Notes under the pieces: generated by a model | Database searches by the model: none | What the model was told of the DNA's origin: nothing | What the model saw: the letters and a program-made list of their open reading frames with translations, nothing else | Assembly (NCBI GenBank): GCA_037903475.1 | Contig: JBAJFG010000006.1 | Span: 1,500,191 to 1,564,190, forward strand | Origin: Ancylostoma caninum | Lineage: Eukaryota > Nematoda > Chromadorea > Rhabditida > Ancylostomatidae | Reading direction: 5' to 3' | Length of the DNA: 64,000 nt | Translations under genes and position numbers: made by a program | Shown here: positions 1 to 13,000 of the stretch, in pieces | Layout of the letters: each line of letters starts with the position of its first letter | How positions within the stretch are numbered: the first letter of the stretch is position 1

Positions 1-132
1 ATCAGTAGGATGTTTCAGGTTTGAGTGCAAATGGTTTTCATTATTTTTCATTGAACTTACTCCCGCCATCCTACGGAAGCGTTTCTTCCTCCTATCGTTG
101 ATCTCGAGAGAACTTTAGCTGTTTTTTTAGTA
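1..132 (+). promoter_or_regulatory. 5' flank of nol-6 with probable trans-splice acceptor
   Basis: No coding sequence is seen. A pyrimidine run ending in TTTTTTTAG stops at position 130, two bases before the ATG at 133. This is the layout expected for a spliced-leader acceptor in nematodes. No TATA-like box is evident. The true promoter may lie further upstream, outside the window. Confidence 0.5.
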
Positions 133-3100
133 ATGAAGCGAAGTCGTCCAGATGACGACGTCGATATGCAATCTGTTGTCAAGCCGATGACAAACGCATT
201 TAGATTGCAGGTAAGACCCGTTATTCAACCTTAAAATGTTTCGTGACGGGTGTCAACAGGAATCTCTCAAAAAGGGTGATCCGTGGAACAGATTGCTGAT
301 CCAAGAATTTGAAGACATATTTCGACAATAGTCTCCTTTATGTTTAGCTTTTGCGATTTTTTTGTTTCCAGTGCGAAGACGCAGAGCGTGACCGTCATGC
401 TGTACCAGAAGTGATGGTGAAGTGGGAGGAGATTGCCAAAAAGGTGGCTATTACACTGAAAACAACCAAATTGAAGCATGTTTGTCAGGTGAGGAGCTTA
501 TGAGTTCGTTTACGAATAGCTTCATAGAAAGCTGGAGAAGGTCCATGCATACTATCGAACCTTGACTGGATATATGGTCCTCTTGGGTGAGTTATTTCCA
601 GCAAGTATAGTCTGTTTCGCCCTGCGATGTTAGCTGAGTATTCGTGCACAACGTCTGTTTTTCTCTGCACCCTTTCCAATCTCTGCAGTGTTTCCCCAAC
701 TATCTTCCCCCGTGGAACAGACTATAGACTGATATCCTGGAGTTACTGAAGATAACGATGGATCATGATGCGTAGCCTAGAGATAAATATGTGGTTCGGT
801 GATAAGCATTGCTGAAATCGGCGCGGCTTTTCCTATAGGACCATATTTCTGTGGGCGTTTCCAATTGCGCTTCCAGTTTGAACTAAAAAAAGCGCACCGG
901 TCGTACTAATCAATGTCCTCCACATTGCCCTGATTTACTGCAAAGTACTAATCCGTACCTATGTAACCCATTGAAGAGAGTTATAGTTTGTGCTAACAGC
1001 TAAATCTCCAATATCCGAGGCAACTTTTTTTTAGTACAAAGATCTTGAATCATGGAAGAAACATGGAGTTACACATCCCCTCAGTCAACATGCTGCTGCT
1101 GTTGCAAAAACTACTTCAAGCGTTACTGAATATAAATGGGCGCCTCCAGAAGAGGTAATTAAATGCAAATGTTTGTTCTACTTCATCCTTAGGTGCTTGA
1201 AGACGTTTAGGTGGTTATCCTTTCGGAGTCAGCTGTTGATTTATTATGTTCTTCATCTTTTACGATGCATATTTTTGTTACACTGCCTGATGTGAGTTAT
1301 TTTCTGTCAATTTCCTCGATGGCAAACTCCCTCCATTTTTGTTTAGTCTATTTCTTTGCATTTTCCAGAGCATTCTCGGAAAAAGAGATTATATTAACCT
1401 AACGTATCCGGCGAAGCGTGCTCACTATATGTGTAGCTGTCTAGTAGCGCTTCGCAAAGCTCATAAGGATTTCGAAGCCGATTTCATAGTTGGTTCAGGA
1501 GGAGATGCAATCTTCCCGAATATCAGAGTGTCAGGTAAGATTTTGCAGCGTTTATGTGTTCCTCCTTTCAGCGCGGTTCTAGAATTCTTGGATATTCCAT
1601 CAACATATGAGATGCATTTTACAGATAAGACTTCCTCAGGAAGCATATTGATTCATTTTGGAGCGTCTGAATCAGCGTTAGCGAAGACGTCACGATTCGC
1701 GCCGAACATCTCGAACATTCGAGCATCGACGATCTATCCGGAGATTGCGGATAAGGGTGAGCCTATATGAGTTACAGCATTCGATTTGCTCTGTATTTGC
1801 TTTTATCAGCTCTTTTCTGAAGTGAATAGTTCCTTTTCATTGGTGACTGTTGAATGTACTCGCTTGAGTCAGTTAGATTCTTTCGCATTAATTAAATCAG
1901 AAGCGTTCATGCGATAGTCATCACTTACCTACTGCTAGTTCTGCAAAAAAAAGAACTAGTACTTTTCTTTGTAATTCGTAGTTCGATTTTTGTAATTCGC
2001 TAACCTTGGATATGCTGTCAGTGACGCTGCAATGTGTGCGTTTAGATGAAGAAGCGACACCTATGTTTAATCAGCGAGTTCTACGAACCATACTTGAACC
2101 AGCTATGATTCGACGAATTCCGGCTGAACTACGTCATAAAGAGAACATTGTATCAGCTTTGGCTTTGGCTACTCGATGGTTTAGGTCGCGAGGATTGAAA
2201 GAGGTGAGCGTTCACCTGTGATGATGTCGGTTTCGGTTGAATTATCTAAATTTCGCTGAAAATTCCCAACAATTTTTAGTTTGATGAGTTATTGCTTGCG
2301 TGTTTTATGGTTCGATTACTCGAAGAGAATGTCGTCGTGAAGCAACAGGACTTGCTCACAGTCCTGAGGAACTTTTTCTTGGCCATTGGTGAGTCCGGTT
2401 GAGTTTTGAGGATATTAGAGCGAGTGGTGATACTGCTATGACTGTATGGCCAAGATTTTGTAAGTTTTCCGCTCTATTCCAGTTAATTGGGACACTTCTG
2501 TGGCCATAGGGTTTCACCCAGATGATCTGGAAGATGACGTCATCTCAGCTCATCTCGCGGCTTTTCCCGTGGTGTTCCTCGATGATACAGGTTACTGGAA
2601 TGTTGCGAATGGGATTTCGAAAGACTCGCTGTTATTGGTGAGTACGCATAGACCTATTCCCGCCATTTATAGGAAAGGTTAGGAGATGTTAGGATTGGTA
2701 GATTACACAAAACTACTCATATAGTGAGTAAACCCCATCTGTACAGGTGAGGGAGTGAAAGATCTTTCCGGAATGGTCCGCGGAAATGCAGTTGTTAATC
2801 AAATTTTCATTGTAACAATAGTTTGGCCTCTTCGGGGCTAGGATGAACACATGATAAGGAGTTAATGCAAGCCTTAACCCACTAAGCTGAAAAATAGAGT
2901 TCTTATGTGAAGTTCCTCGACTAACAGTCTATTTTCAGGCCAAAGCGGATTTGAGTCGTTCTCTAAGCTCTCTTGGTGATTGTCTTGCTTTCGACACGCT
3001 GTTCTTGGAGCGGCACCACTTCTTTTCATCGTTTGACCATTACTTCAGGTGAACTTGTGTGCTCAGAAATTGCTAAAGTCATGCAGGAAATACTTGCTAC

Positions 3101-6100
3101 CACATAACTGTGCCCTTGTTCTTGTGTATTTTTGTCGACGAGTAAGCAAGTTCCAACTTTTAGGTTAGATTTATCCCCTGAGAGCAAGAAGCTCTTGTGT
3201 AAAACGTCAGATCTCATTGTGGATACAATAGACGATGACGACCGACTGAGACGGTTTATTGGAAAACTCAGTATGGTAAGAAATATCAATTCAGGCCTAA
3301 ACGCGCTTTTTGTCGTTCAATTTATATTCTTTTTTATTTTTTTTTCTAGAATATCAATGAGTGTATGGGTGAGCGATTCGACAACATGTACATACATCAG
3401 TTGGAGGATACTAACGTTAGTTCAAAATTAAAATAAATGAAAGTGTGTACTATCAAAATAAAATAGTGTACTCATTGCATTTTCATCCATCAAAATTGCA
3501 GCAACAGACGGCTTCATTCTTGCTTGGTTTTCGAGTTAAGAGAGGCTGGACGAATCCGATTACGATGGGACCTGTGGCTACGGAGCCGTCTGCTAAAGGT
3601 CTGAGTCAACGTTTCTAGAATGTTCATCTCACACGCAAATTTCCATCGGTTTTAGCATTTCGGCTCCTCTGGAAAGAGAAGACGCAGCTGAGAAAGTTTG
3701 CTGACACACGAATTTGTGAATGCATGGTTTGGGCGAATACGGCTTCACAGGCTGTCCCGCATTCGATTCTTCAGTTCATTCTTGTCAAGTAGGTTCACCA
3801 TTTCTCATTACTGCTGTTTTTTTATCTATTTATCCATTCGCGTCTCTTCATATCGTGTCGGGTTTTCCCTGCGCTCTCTTCTTCCACTTTAAAATTTATC
3901 TCAGAAGACATCGGTGATTCGAGACTTTTGTTCGCAGTTTTTCTTCTGTAATATATGTATAGGTTCCATATTAATGTGCAACTTCCTGCGGAAAAAAATG
4001 AACGGAATGTCCACCTTTGCTTTTCTTTTTCTCGAATTCATGTTTTTTTTCAGCAGCATTTGACACAAAATACAACTTTAAATCGTGGAACTTTTTTCGA
4101 GAATGCTTCTTGTACCAACAAATTTACGGATTTCTGATAAAGAAAAAGAACTTGTAGGATTGATTTATGCAATTGCAAAGCAGGCTCACTGCCTGTTTAT
4201 CTTGCTTTACTACCTGTCCGCGACCCATTGCTTTCTGACCAGATTGCTACCGCTTAGCGTCTTTTTTATGCATCGAAGAGTGCGCGATTCCTGCATTTTC
4301 CCGCAGTTTTCCACTTTTTTCAAGCGTTGTTCGCTCTCTGTTTCCCCTCTTTATCTGCGAACAGTTGTTTCGGCAAGCTCATCATGAATTTGTGCATTTG
4401 GCTGTTCTGAATTCCTCTGACATACGCGCGTTTCGTTTTGTCTAAGATTTCTTTGTTTCTATTTAATCGCTGTGAGGTAGCAGCCTCTGGAAACAGAATT
4501 GTTCTCACCATTAGAGGTAGCCTAGAATTATCTGGTAACTTTCAGCCACTTCGGCCTACCAGCTGGCTGCATATCATGGAGGAGCGTGTTCCCAACTGGA
4601 TTCTCATCTCCGAAAGATGTGAACACGAAGATTACTACCGCATTTGCAAGTTTGAGCGGAATACTAAGATCAGCCAAAGGTCTTCCTCTCATGATCACCA
4701 ATATACACGGCATCAGCTCATACATAAGGGATACTGAGGTGTGATTTCATTAGTGAAGCAGTTTATGGGGCGGATTAGTAGTGGATCCTTTTCAGCCATG
4801 TGCTGCGGAAGTACTCTGCACTACTGATCAAGGACATATTGAAGATGGGCGGCGGATGCCTGCTCAACGAGCTGTTCCACCTTATACTGGCGCTGTGACG
4901 GGTAAGTTCGTTTTTCTGTGGGAGTATGGTTAGAAAGTTGTGATTAGGAACACATTATGGACTAGGTAGATAAAGTTGTGCAGAACTAGTAAATAAAAAT
5001 TAGTTAAGATAAGTTCTGTCCACCTTAGTTCCAGCCTATAGTTGTCCTTGGATCAGGTTATTAATATTGGGTTACATATTTTCCATTTTTGAGAGATTTT
5101 TTCAACCTCCTTCTCCCTGAAAACGAGTAACAGCTTAGCAAGAAATGTTCATAAATGCAATGTAGGTAAACATGCATCACCTTTGGTTCTCTCTTTTCCA
5201 TCAGCTGTTCTTTTTTTCTGTCAGTTACTGCTTTTCTAGCAGCCATTTAGAAGAAAATTGAAAGAATCTTAAAAAAAAAAAGAACTTTTAGCCCCATCTC
5301 AACAACTTTTTTCCTCTCATAATTTCGTTTAGAGAGTCAGTATTGCGAAAATAATAACTTCATAAATTGTTAGCAGCAGATCTGCCATACTTTAGACCTA
5401 TGCATTTTAGTTCACTTGAAATTGGAGTATTCTGGAAAATGGGGTGATACTATTGAAGGAGTGCGCCAGCTGTCAGCAGCTTTCTACATTGAGGTCAGGC
5501 TGTATTTTTTATTATTAAAGTGCTGCACTGTTTTCGTCAAAAAGATTGTTCTTTTCTTCAGATAGGGAAATATCTCAAAGAGAAACATGATTTGATAGCG
5601 GTACCAACAATGGATCAGCTGTTTGTTGTAAAGGTTGGTAATATCAGTGTTTTTGTGGTATTAGAGCAGAGGGGCCCAGTTTTCTCCCTTATTGTTCAGG
5701 ATGGTGTGCTGTTCAAGCTGGTGTTGGTGTTGGATAAGATACTCAAAATGCTGGAGCAACGAGTTGCTGAAGTGAGAGCTAGTGGAGCGACCAGAATTGA
5801 GACGAGTGCCGAAGGGCAGAGATTGGCTGCGTGGAAGAAGCAGTTAGTTCAACGCTATTTGTTTTATGATTTATTTTCCTCTTTGAGTAATACAATTTTT
5901 AGTAGTGCATTCATTTTTTCCACCTTGACTTTTTTCTGAAAAGGCTCAGTCCTTTGCTTTCTAGATATGTTCATGAAGCGTTATTGCAAGCCTCTTTGCA
6001 GTCGTTTGCTACTAAGCATGCTGCCTTTGGAGAGACTGTACAAATAGTGAAGAAGTAAGTTGAAGCTTATTCTGCGTGTCAGATCTAAATAGATTTATGT

Positions 6101-9100
6101 AATAGTATTTGTATAACATTTAATAATACTTTTTAAAATCTGATTTGCTATACATGTACCCAAAAATATTTTAATGTTGAAATGATGATAAAGTGGTTTT
6201 TTGTTGCTACAGTGACTTTGCCCTCTGCGCGTTTTAGGACCTCAATGACTCCACCTCTATTTGTGACGTTTGCTTCTTCGCTTCTTATTTAGAAGCATTG
6301 ATGCATGCGTATCTTAGTGTACTTGTACGTCATCTAACACTGGCTGCACGGCAGAGCTCAGAAGGAAAAATTCTCATGGAAACTGCTTTTTAGGACGGGG
6401 GGAGGTGTTTAGACAGGATTACAGATTGTTGTTTAAGATAAAGCTGTTATGCCGTTTCTTTTGCTTTATTTGCGAAGTGATAGGGTGCGTTAAATCATTG
6501 TACCCTATAAAATTATGCAATATGCGATGATTAAGAGAAAGGTACCTTTTCACGTTCTATTGTTCAATATTTCTTAGAACTACGATCAAGGTTCAAAAGC
6601 GAAAAGTGGCAGTTTCGCCTGCATATTACGTTTGCGGTGTCAATAACGCGCCCGAAGAAATCTGCCTGTTTTGGTATTTTGTTTGCAAAACGACGGTTTT
6701 TGAGCATGGGTGTATGCCAGGGCTGTGCGTTAGAAGAATTTCGGACTGCGTTAATCCGTTAATTCGTTACGTTAGATCAAAAATGGCCGTTACGCGTTAA
6801 TGCGTTGCCCAGCCCTGATGTATGCCTTTTCCAATCCCTGCGCATTTTCCCGAGCTCTTTTTTCTGTCACGTCCTTACAACTAGCTTCGCCAACGAAATA
6901 GACTGTCAAAGAGTTGTGCCCTATCACTATGACGAGTACCGCATGTCCATCGAATTATATTTTCCTTAGACCAGCGTTCATGCTCAAATGCGCTAAATCA
7001 TAGAATTGTAACGTTCTAGAGGCTCCAAACCCGCTCTAATCTTTATATGTTGTGTTACTATAATATGCATACAGAGAACTCCAAACGGACGCAGTCAAGA
7101 GTCAGGACCGCGGCGCGGCTCTCTTGGGCAGAGTCACGGGAGCTCAGCATAGTGTGCGCCTGCGTCTCTGCCCATGAGAGCCGCGCCGCGATCTCGACTC
7201 TTGTCTGCGTACGTTTGGAGTTTCCTATATGTACTTTTATATTGTTGTTTACTGTATTATGTGTTCTGTGAAAGGAAGGACTTCAGGTGGTTGTCAATCC
7301 ACTACATGACAGACGCTGTAGCAGATCTTGTCGTGGAGATGATAGTAGCAGCTGCATTCGAGCATCCAGTTCTACCGCCACCACAGTGAGTTTACCGTTT
7401 GCCATTCTGTTTTGTTCATATTCTACCTATTTTGGCTCACCTCGTTGTCGGAGTTGCTTGTTTGACTACTCTACTTATCTATTCTGATGTTTTCATGTTT
7501 GATGAATATGTATACTTCAGAACACCCATAGCTGCTTTTCGTCGCGTTCTGCAACTGATAATTAGGCATAATTGGACAGCTCGTCCACTTTTTGTGGATT
7601 TCGACAGTGCATGGAATGGTGAGAGGTTGTGAATAAAGAATTACATGCGTTCTGTAAATGCCCACACATCAGGGCAGTTGAATAATCCCGATAGAAAATT
7701 TTGAAGGTTGTTTTTCTTCAATTTTTTATACAGTTCATAGTGATTAGTTGCAAAAGAAGGTTGGCTTTGCAGAGGAAGAAATTGCCAAACTCGAGTCGAA
7801 CTTCGTTAAGATGCGGCCAGTTCTGCCACCAATGGTTATAATTACTAATGAGGATCCGGTAGGGTCTAGGTATGTTCAGCTACCATTCTCTTCAATTCTT
7901 TTGCCTTTATTGTTGTACTGGTTGCATTAAGATTTGTTTCGCTTCGCGTTGCAGGTGGACCAGAGATGGACCGACACCACTACTATTAAAGAGGATCGTA
8001 GCGCTAGCAAAATCAGTACTAAAAGTACTTGACATGAACTATGAAAATGAAAAGACAGTGGATATAAAGGTAACTAGCAAACACGCCCGGGGAACGATGC
8101 TACTGTATTAATAATTAAGGTTTTAGTCTGCATTGCTCAGCGTGGACATATCGATTTACGATGCCGTCATAGAAATCTTTCCGAAAATGGTTGTGAGGAC
8201 TGGCATAAGTGAAAAGACACCCGTTGTTAAAAGTCCTGAGGTAGCTATTTTTTTTACTAACTTTGTAACATGAAGCCCTTACTATTTTAGTATCGTAAAC
8301 CAGCATTTATATGTTTAGGCTCTTCCTGTCGTTAATTTCGACCCAGTTGATGAACTCGTTTACGCTTTGAATGCTCATTTCCAAAATGTGGCATTGTTTT
8401 TCTGGAATAAGTATGGTGGAGATCGCATTGGAGTAATATGGAAACCGTACGAGTTAGAAGTACCAGCAAAGGTGAGTGGCAAGCTGAGGTTTCTCTCTTT
8501 ACATGATTTTTTATACATTTCTATGGATGTGTATCATCGTGAAGGAAAAGGGGGCGTACCCATGCGAATCTGATTGGCGCATTCGAGCAGCCTGCCACGA
8601 CCACCTCTTTGAACTCGTTCCGCGTAAAACGTTACGTAAAACATGGTGTATTTATGCTGGATGTGGCGCGTTATACCTGGAAAGGGGTAAGGCCAGGCCC
8701 TACCACTGGTCAATCCACCCAATCGGCCAATTGCAGGGCCCTTCAGCGCCGCCTACTCCAGGTATAACGCTCCACACCCGTTTATGCTTGGCGCCGTACG
8801 AGTTCAAACAGGTGGGTATGACAGGCGGCTCGAATGCGCCAATCAGAGTCGCCAGTTACGCCCCTGTTTGGGGGGGCCCCCCCCCCCCGATGAGAAGCAC
8901 CCCATTTCTATGGGTAAATATAGATCGTATCCATTCGGATTTTTATCCACGCATTCAGATTTAAGAAAATCCGCAACTATTAGACAGGTTACTCTTTGTT
9001 TGTCATTCGAATCCTGCAATTTATACTTTGCATTTGTACTACGCATTTATACTACATGCATGCTCCGCGCATGCGACTGTGTGGTGAGTGGTGAGGTATG

Positions 9101-9562
9101 CCCCAGGTTCCAGTCTGGCGCAGATGAGGCGCTCGCGACTGCGGCGCTGCGGCTGTTCGAGGCGGTCGCGAACGTTCCTATCCATGCTGTAGCCGAGTTC
9201 ACCGATCTTCTTTTAAAAAAAAACCTTCCCGAATTTATGCGTCTAACGTATCTATTTAGTATGAATTGCCCTTATTTCTCCTGTTAGGTTTGAATACGCT
9301 ATATTGATTTTTGTGCCTACTCATCACATTATAAACTAGTTATTGCCTTACGATTAATTTTTTTCAACTAAGCAGCTATTGGTTGCTAAAGAAATTCGAG
9401 AAACAACGGCTAATGATTCATGTGTTTCAGATTTCCCGATGCAGTACACACTATGCAAGCAAAACAGGAGCGTCCAGCCTACTTTTGAATAAAGACGAAA
9501 TTCTGGAAGGAATACGGATCTTAGGTAGAGGAATAGTTAAAGATATACATTGTAAAGCTTAG
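133..9562 (+). CDS. nol-6: Nucleolar protein 6 (NOL6/Nrap, yeast Utp22 homologue)
   Basis: NOL6 works in the nucleolus in the small-subunit processome (UtpC module in yeast), in early pre-18S rRNA processing. Exons: 133-210, 372-488, 1035-1154, 1211-1291, 1369-1756, 2022-2203, 2280-2388, 2483-2637, 2939-3048, 3164-3275, 3350-3415, 3502-3598, 3656-3788, 4546-4738, 4796-4901, 5411-5493, 5562-5633, 5700-5842, 5965-6054, 7287-7385, 7521-7618, 7773-7869, 7955-8069, 8127-8240, 8319-8471, 9431-9562. Phases agree throughout, giving 1080 residues (human about 1146). Family landmarks in order: a VVFLDDTGYWN block (exon 8), LRKFADTRICECMVW (exon 13), a KGLPLMITNIHGISSYIRDTE-like block (exon 14), and ALFFWNKYGGDRIGVIWKP (exon 25). 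The family has a polymerase-beta-like nucleotidyltransferase fold thought to be inactive. The human basic N-terminal tail appears shorter here. Introns 3, 19 and 25 carry MITE-like palindromes. Assignment by recalled similarity. Confidence 0.93.
605..728. mobile_element. MITE, family with TATAGTCTGTTTCG termini
   Basis: A short element inside a nol-6 intron begins TATAGTCTGTTTCGCC and ends GGAACAGACTATAG, an imperfect terminal inverted repeat. A second copy, with the same internal sequence (TTTTTCTCTGCACCC), lies at about 17045-17193. A partial internal match (ATCCCTGCGCATTTTCCCG) lies near 6834. No coding capacity. Superfamily not determined. Confidence 0.75.
7074..7225. mobile_element. Palindromic MITE in a nol-6 intron
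   Basis: About 150 bp form one imperfect palindrome. The arm CTCCAAACGGACGCAG at 7079 is matched on the right by its complement ending at 7220. Inner arms GCGGCGCGGCTCTCTTGGGC and GCCCATGAGAGCCGCGCCGC pair closely. It is GC-rich compared with the AT-rich intron around it, which points to insertion. No ORF of its own. Confidence 0.7.
8551..8864. mobile_element. Palindromic MITE in the last nol-6 intron
   Basis: About 314 bp with long inverted arms: GATTGGCGCATTCGAGCAGC on the left pairs with GGCTCGAATGCGCCAATC on the right. Outer ends GGGGCGTACC and GTTACGCCCC also pair, and GCGTTATACCTGGA pairs with CCAGGTATAACGC nearer the centre. It is followed at once by a G-then-C run (8871-8889). The element accounts for much of the unusually long last intron (8472-9430). 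Confidence 0.72.
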
Positions 9563-10085
9563 TAGGTTTTTAGTGATATGTCATTCGTGTTGTTGTTATT
9601 TTTGAAGTTCATGGAAAGTTCTTGTATTTACTATTGAGGAAATCCTATGAGCTTTGGCTTTTTTCTCCTTGTTTATTCAGAATACCTTCACCTTGTTTTT
9701 ACCCTGTTATTATTTAGTTATTTCCCTATAGTTTGTTGATTACCTCGTTGTTGATCTATTGATTGTTGATGATTTATTGTTGATACGTCATTTGGTTTAT
9801 GGAAGAATAAATAAAATGTTGTTTGTCATTTCCACATCATGTGAGTTTCTTCTCAAGCCGATATCGATCCATGTTACTCCTTGTTTACGTAGGAGGTATA
9901 TTGAGAATGTGCTGCGGTGATATTTACTCCCACATTTAGTGAAAGGGGTATTCTGCGCTTGCGGGCTTTCAGTTTGACGGCGACGAAGTGGTTTCGTGCC
10001 ACTCTCTGTACATTTAATTTGCTATCTTATTGTTAGATATATCCGTTTTTCTCTTGTAAGTAATGGGTGATATTGACAGGACAAT
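9563..10085 (+). promoter_or_regulatory. Intercistronic region nol-6 / snpn-1 with poly(A) signals and trans-splice acceptor
   Basis: Overlapping AATAAA hexamers at 9806-9815 are the likely cleavage and polyadenylation signal of nol-6. The snpn-1 start codon at 10086 is preceded by GATATTGACAG ending at 10080, a probable trans-splice acceptor. The gap from poly(A) signal to acceptor is about 265 bp on the same strand, short enough for operon-type processing. No other ORF or repeat is evident. Confidence 0.5.
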
Positions 10086-13000
10086 ATGGACGACATAGAT
10101 GCACTTGTTGGGCAGCTTACTGAAACACAGGTGGATCCTGCTGCGTTGGGTAGGGTATGGTTTCCGGAATGGCGTAAAACTGTTTCTTAAATGACGATTT
10201 TCTTGGCAATTTTAAAGGTGACCGCTGTTTAGAAAGATGCACTGTTCCAGGTGAACATCCGCGATTTAGCAAGTTCAAGAATGCTGGACGAGCTGCTGAA
10301 CAGCAAGCGAAGAGGAGAGAGGATGTAAGTTATGGTACATAATTGTACGAGTTCTGTTGCAATGGGAAATTTAAGCCCTTTGTTAGGTGATTTTGCTTTT
10401 CAATAACTGTACTTCTTTGGAATAGTGATGAACGACTCGAACCAAAGTGGAAAGTCCGATTTAGGCGATGGAACGTCAACGGAACAGTCGTTTTGATCAC
10501 TTCAATCATACACGAAAGCTAGCTGAGAACGAAGAAGATGATGAGGAGATTATTGATGCGGAACGAGATCATCAAGAGGAGCAGGAGAAACCACAGGATC
10601 TACGCAAGAAGCGCTACAAGTCTAGGTGGGTTGAAGTGAATTAACTGTAAGCTACATATTAACTGACAGTTAATCATCTATGCATCACGGAGAACTGCTC
10701 ATTTGATATGCCGCGTTGCACCACACATGGCGCGGTAGACCACCTGGGCGCTGTTGTTGTCAGACATTGCAGGTATTGATGTTTTGCTTACATTTTACTG
10801 AAGCATATCAGAATTAGGGCAAAGAAACAAAGAAAATGGTGGAGAACACTGTCCGACAACAACAGCTGGTTTGCTGCGCCGCGTGTATGACGCGACGCGG
10901 CACACCAGACAGGAGGTATTCCGTGATGCAAAAATGATCGATCGACACCATAGTTTCTAACCTCTTGTGGAAAGACGTACAGTTCAGTTATTCTGGAAAT
11001 TAAAGGACTGTCAGGAATAAATTTTATTTGGGGTTTTTAAACATTTTTAGGCCTAAGGTGGGGGGGGGAGGGGTCAAATTTCTCGCTGTGGTATGAGAAT
11101 CTACAGAGGATTTCGATAGTCGAGGCCCATAGGTCTCGCTACACCACATGGAACACTGGACTCTGATTTTCTTTTTTACGCATCCACACATGCCACTGAT
11201 ATTAGTATCCTCAGTTTCGTTCGACTTTCCTGCTTTCCATGCTAAGCTGTTCAAATAGGTAAAAGACAAAAATAAAGGGAGGAGGAACTTGGGTACCCGC
11301 AGCCGCTGGCGACTGTCAATTATTGCCAGCTCGAGTGCTCGCTGCTAAAGCGACTGTAAATTACCACCGGCTCGCGCTGTAGTTTCTTAACCCCGCCCAC
11401 CGCTGCAACCCAACCAACCACCGCGCGCGGCATTCGCGTTGCGACGAAGAAGTGTGAATGGCATCTAAGAGATCCGTGAAGCGGAAACTCTTGTGATTAA
11501 TGGAAATTAGCGCTGATGATATTGTGATTGGTCAGATATGACAAGTAAATAGTGTGATAGTTCAGATATGACAAGTAAATAGGCTTTAATAGAAAAGATA
11601 TTATCAGTGAACAACACATTTTCCATTCCATTCTTTCATTGTTCTTTCGTTCTATCTCGATTCTTACCCCGCCTAGTTCTGAACCTGCGTCCAACCTCAT
11701 CCATCGTAACGCCATCATTCGTAATTAATCTTCTTTAAATGACCACGTCTTCTTTCACAGTTAAGGTACCTACAGAGTGGTGTAATTTTTTTTCCCAAAG
11801 CTACTTGGCGAAGAACTTGTATCTGTAAAGGATTAAATAAAGGGACTCTGAAGGACAACACTATTTTGAACGTTTTCACGAAGGAATTCCGAAAGCGTTG
11901 ACGCGCTGAGGAATGATGTTTTTTTTTCTCTGAAAATAAATCTGCCTTAGCAAAGGTTGCTGAACTGCGTAGTGCTCTACTTTCATCAGAACCATAATTA
12001 GGAAGACTTCGATACAGACTAAAGTCAACTTTCTTGCGACACTTTAGAGTTTGCCAACGGCTTCTGATCCTTCAAATTTTTTAAACCTACTAAAGAGGAC
12101 GTTATACTATTGCCTTTTCTTAAGAATATAGCTGAATTAAATCATTGAATTGAAATTGGATTTGAAACACACTTACACTTAGACTTCTGAGCAAAACGAA
12201 AAAATAACAGAGTCTACTCCTTATTTTATCAATGAAAAAATGAATATTTTAAACGAACACCAAGACGTTTCACATGTTTTTTGCCTTGGAATTGCAGTCC
12301 ATTCGACTACTGCATTCTTGGTTCCATGAAATCAATATTACCAAAACAGTTATAGAGCGGCGATCTAATGGCATTGTATCCATGAGGTACGCCTGCAGGC
12401 ACAGTACATATCTGCGAGACATTTCTTACACCTCATCTGGCGTGGAGTAGTAGTCGATTCGAATAACAACACACACGCTTAAAGGATAGTTGTCAAAAAT
12501 GTTGAACGCTCAAGTTCTGGAGGAAAACCCCATGAAAAGGATCAAAAGAATTGAAATACATAAATTTTTGGGTCACACACAAGTTTCATTTCCATTACTC
12601 TTTTTTTTTTCGGCGAACTGACTATGTATGCAATCTGGCATTAGAATAGGTGTAATAATTAGGGGAATGCGCATATACATGAAGGATACGAGAGTACGGA
12701 CAAAACGCAAAAGCAAACTGTACGCGAGATAAGCATGATAATTAAGAGGGAGTCCAAAAAATCCAAAAAAGATTCAAATTGTTGTGCAAATTTCAAGAAT
12801 TTTTGACGTCCATGGCAGCTCTTCCTAAAGTGAACAGTATTGACGCACTGGTATTTCTGGAATCATTACGCTTTCAGAAGCTCAAAAGCTTCTACACACA
12901 AAATCAGTTAACTATCATGATCACAATGTAAAACCCATAACTCAACTAAAAGCCGATTTCTTTTGCGGCACTTCATCAGAATTACTTTACGATATCCTCT

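Noticed and set aside
1535..1571. A GT...AG intron inside exon 5 of nol-6
   Set aside because: It would be only 37 bp and would break the frame, whereas reading through keeps family similarity continuous.
4054..4387. An extra nol-6 exon after the acceptor-like TTTTTTTTCAG at 4053
   Set aside because: Every frame in the right phase meets a stop within a few codons; joining 3788 to 4546 restores phase and family similarity.
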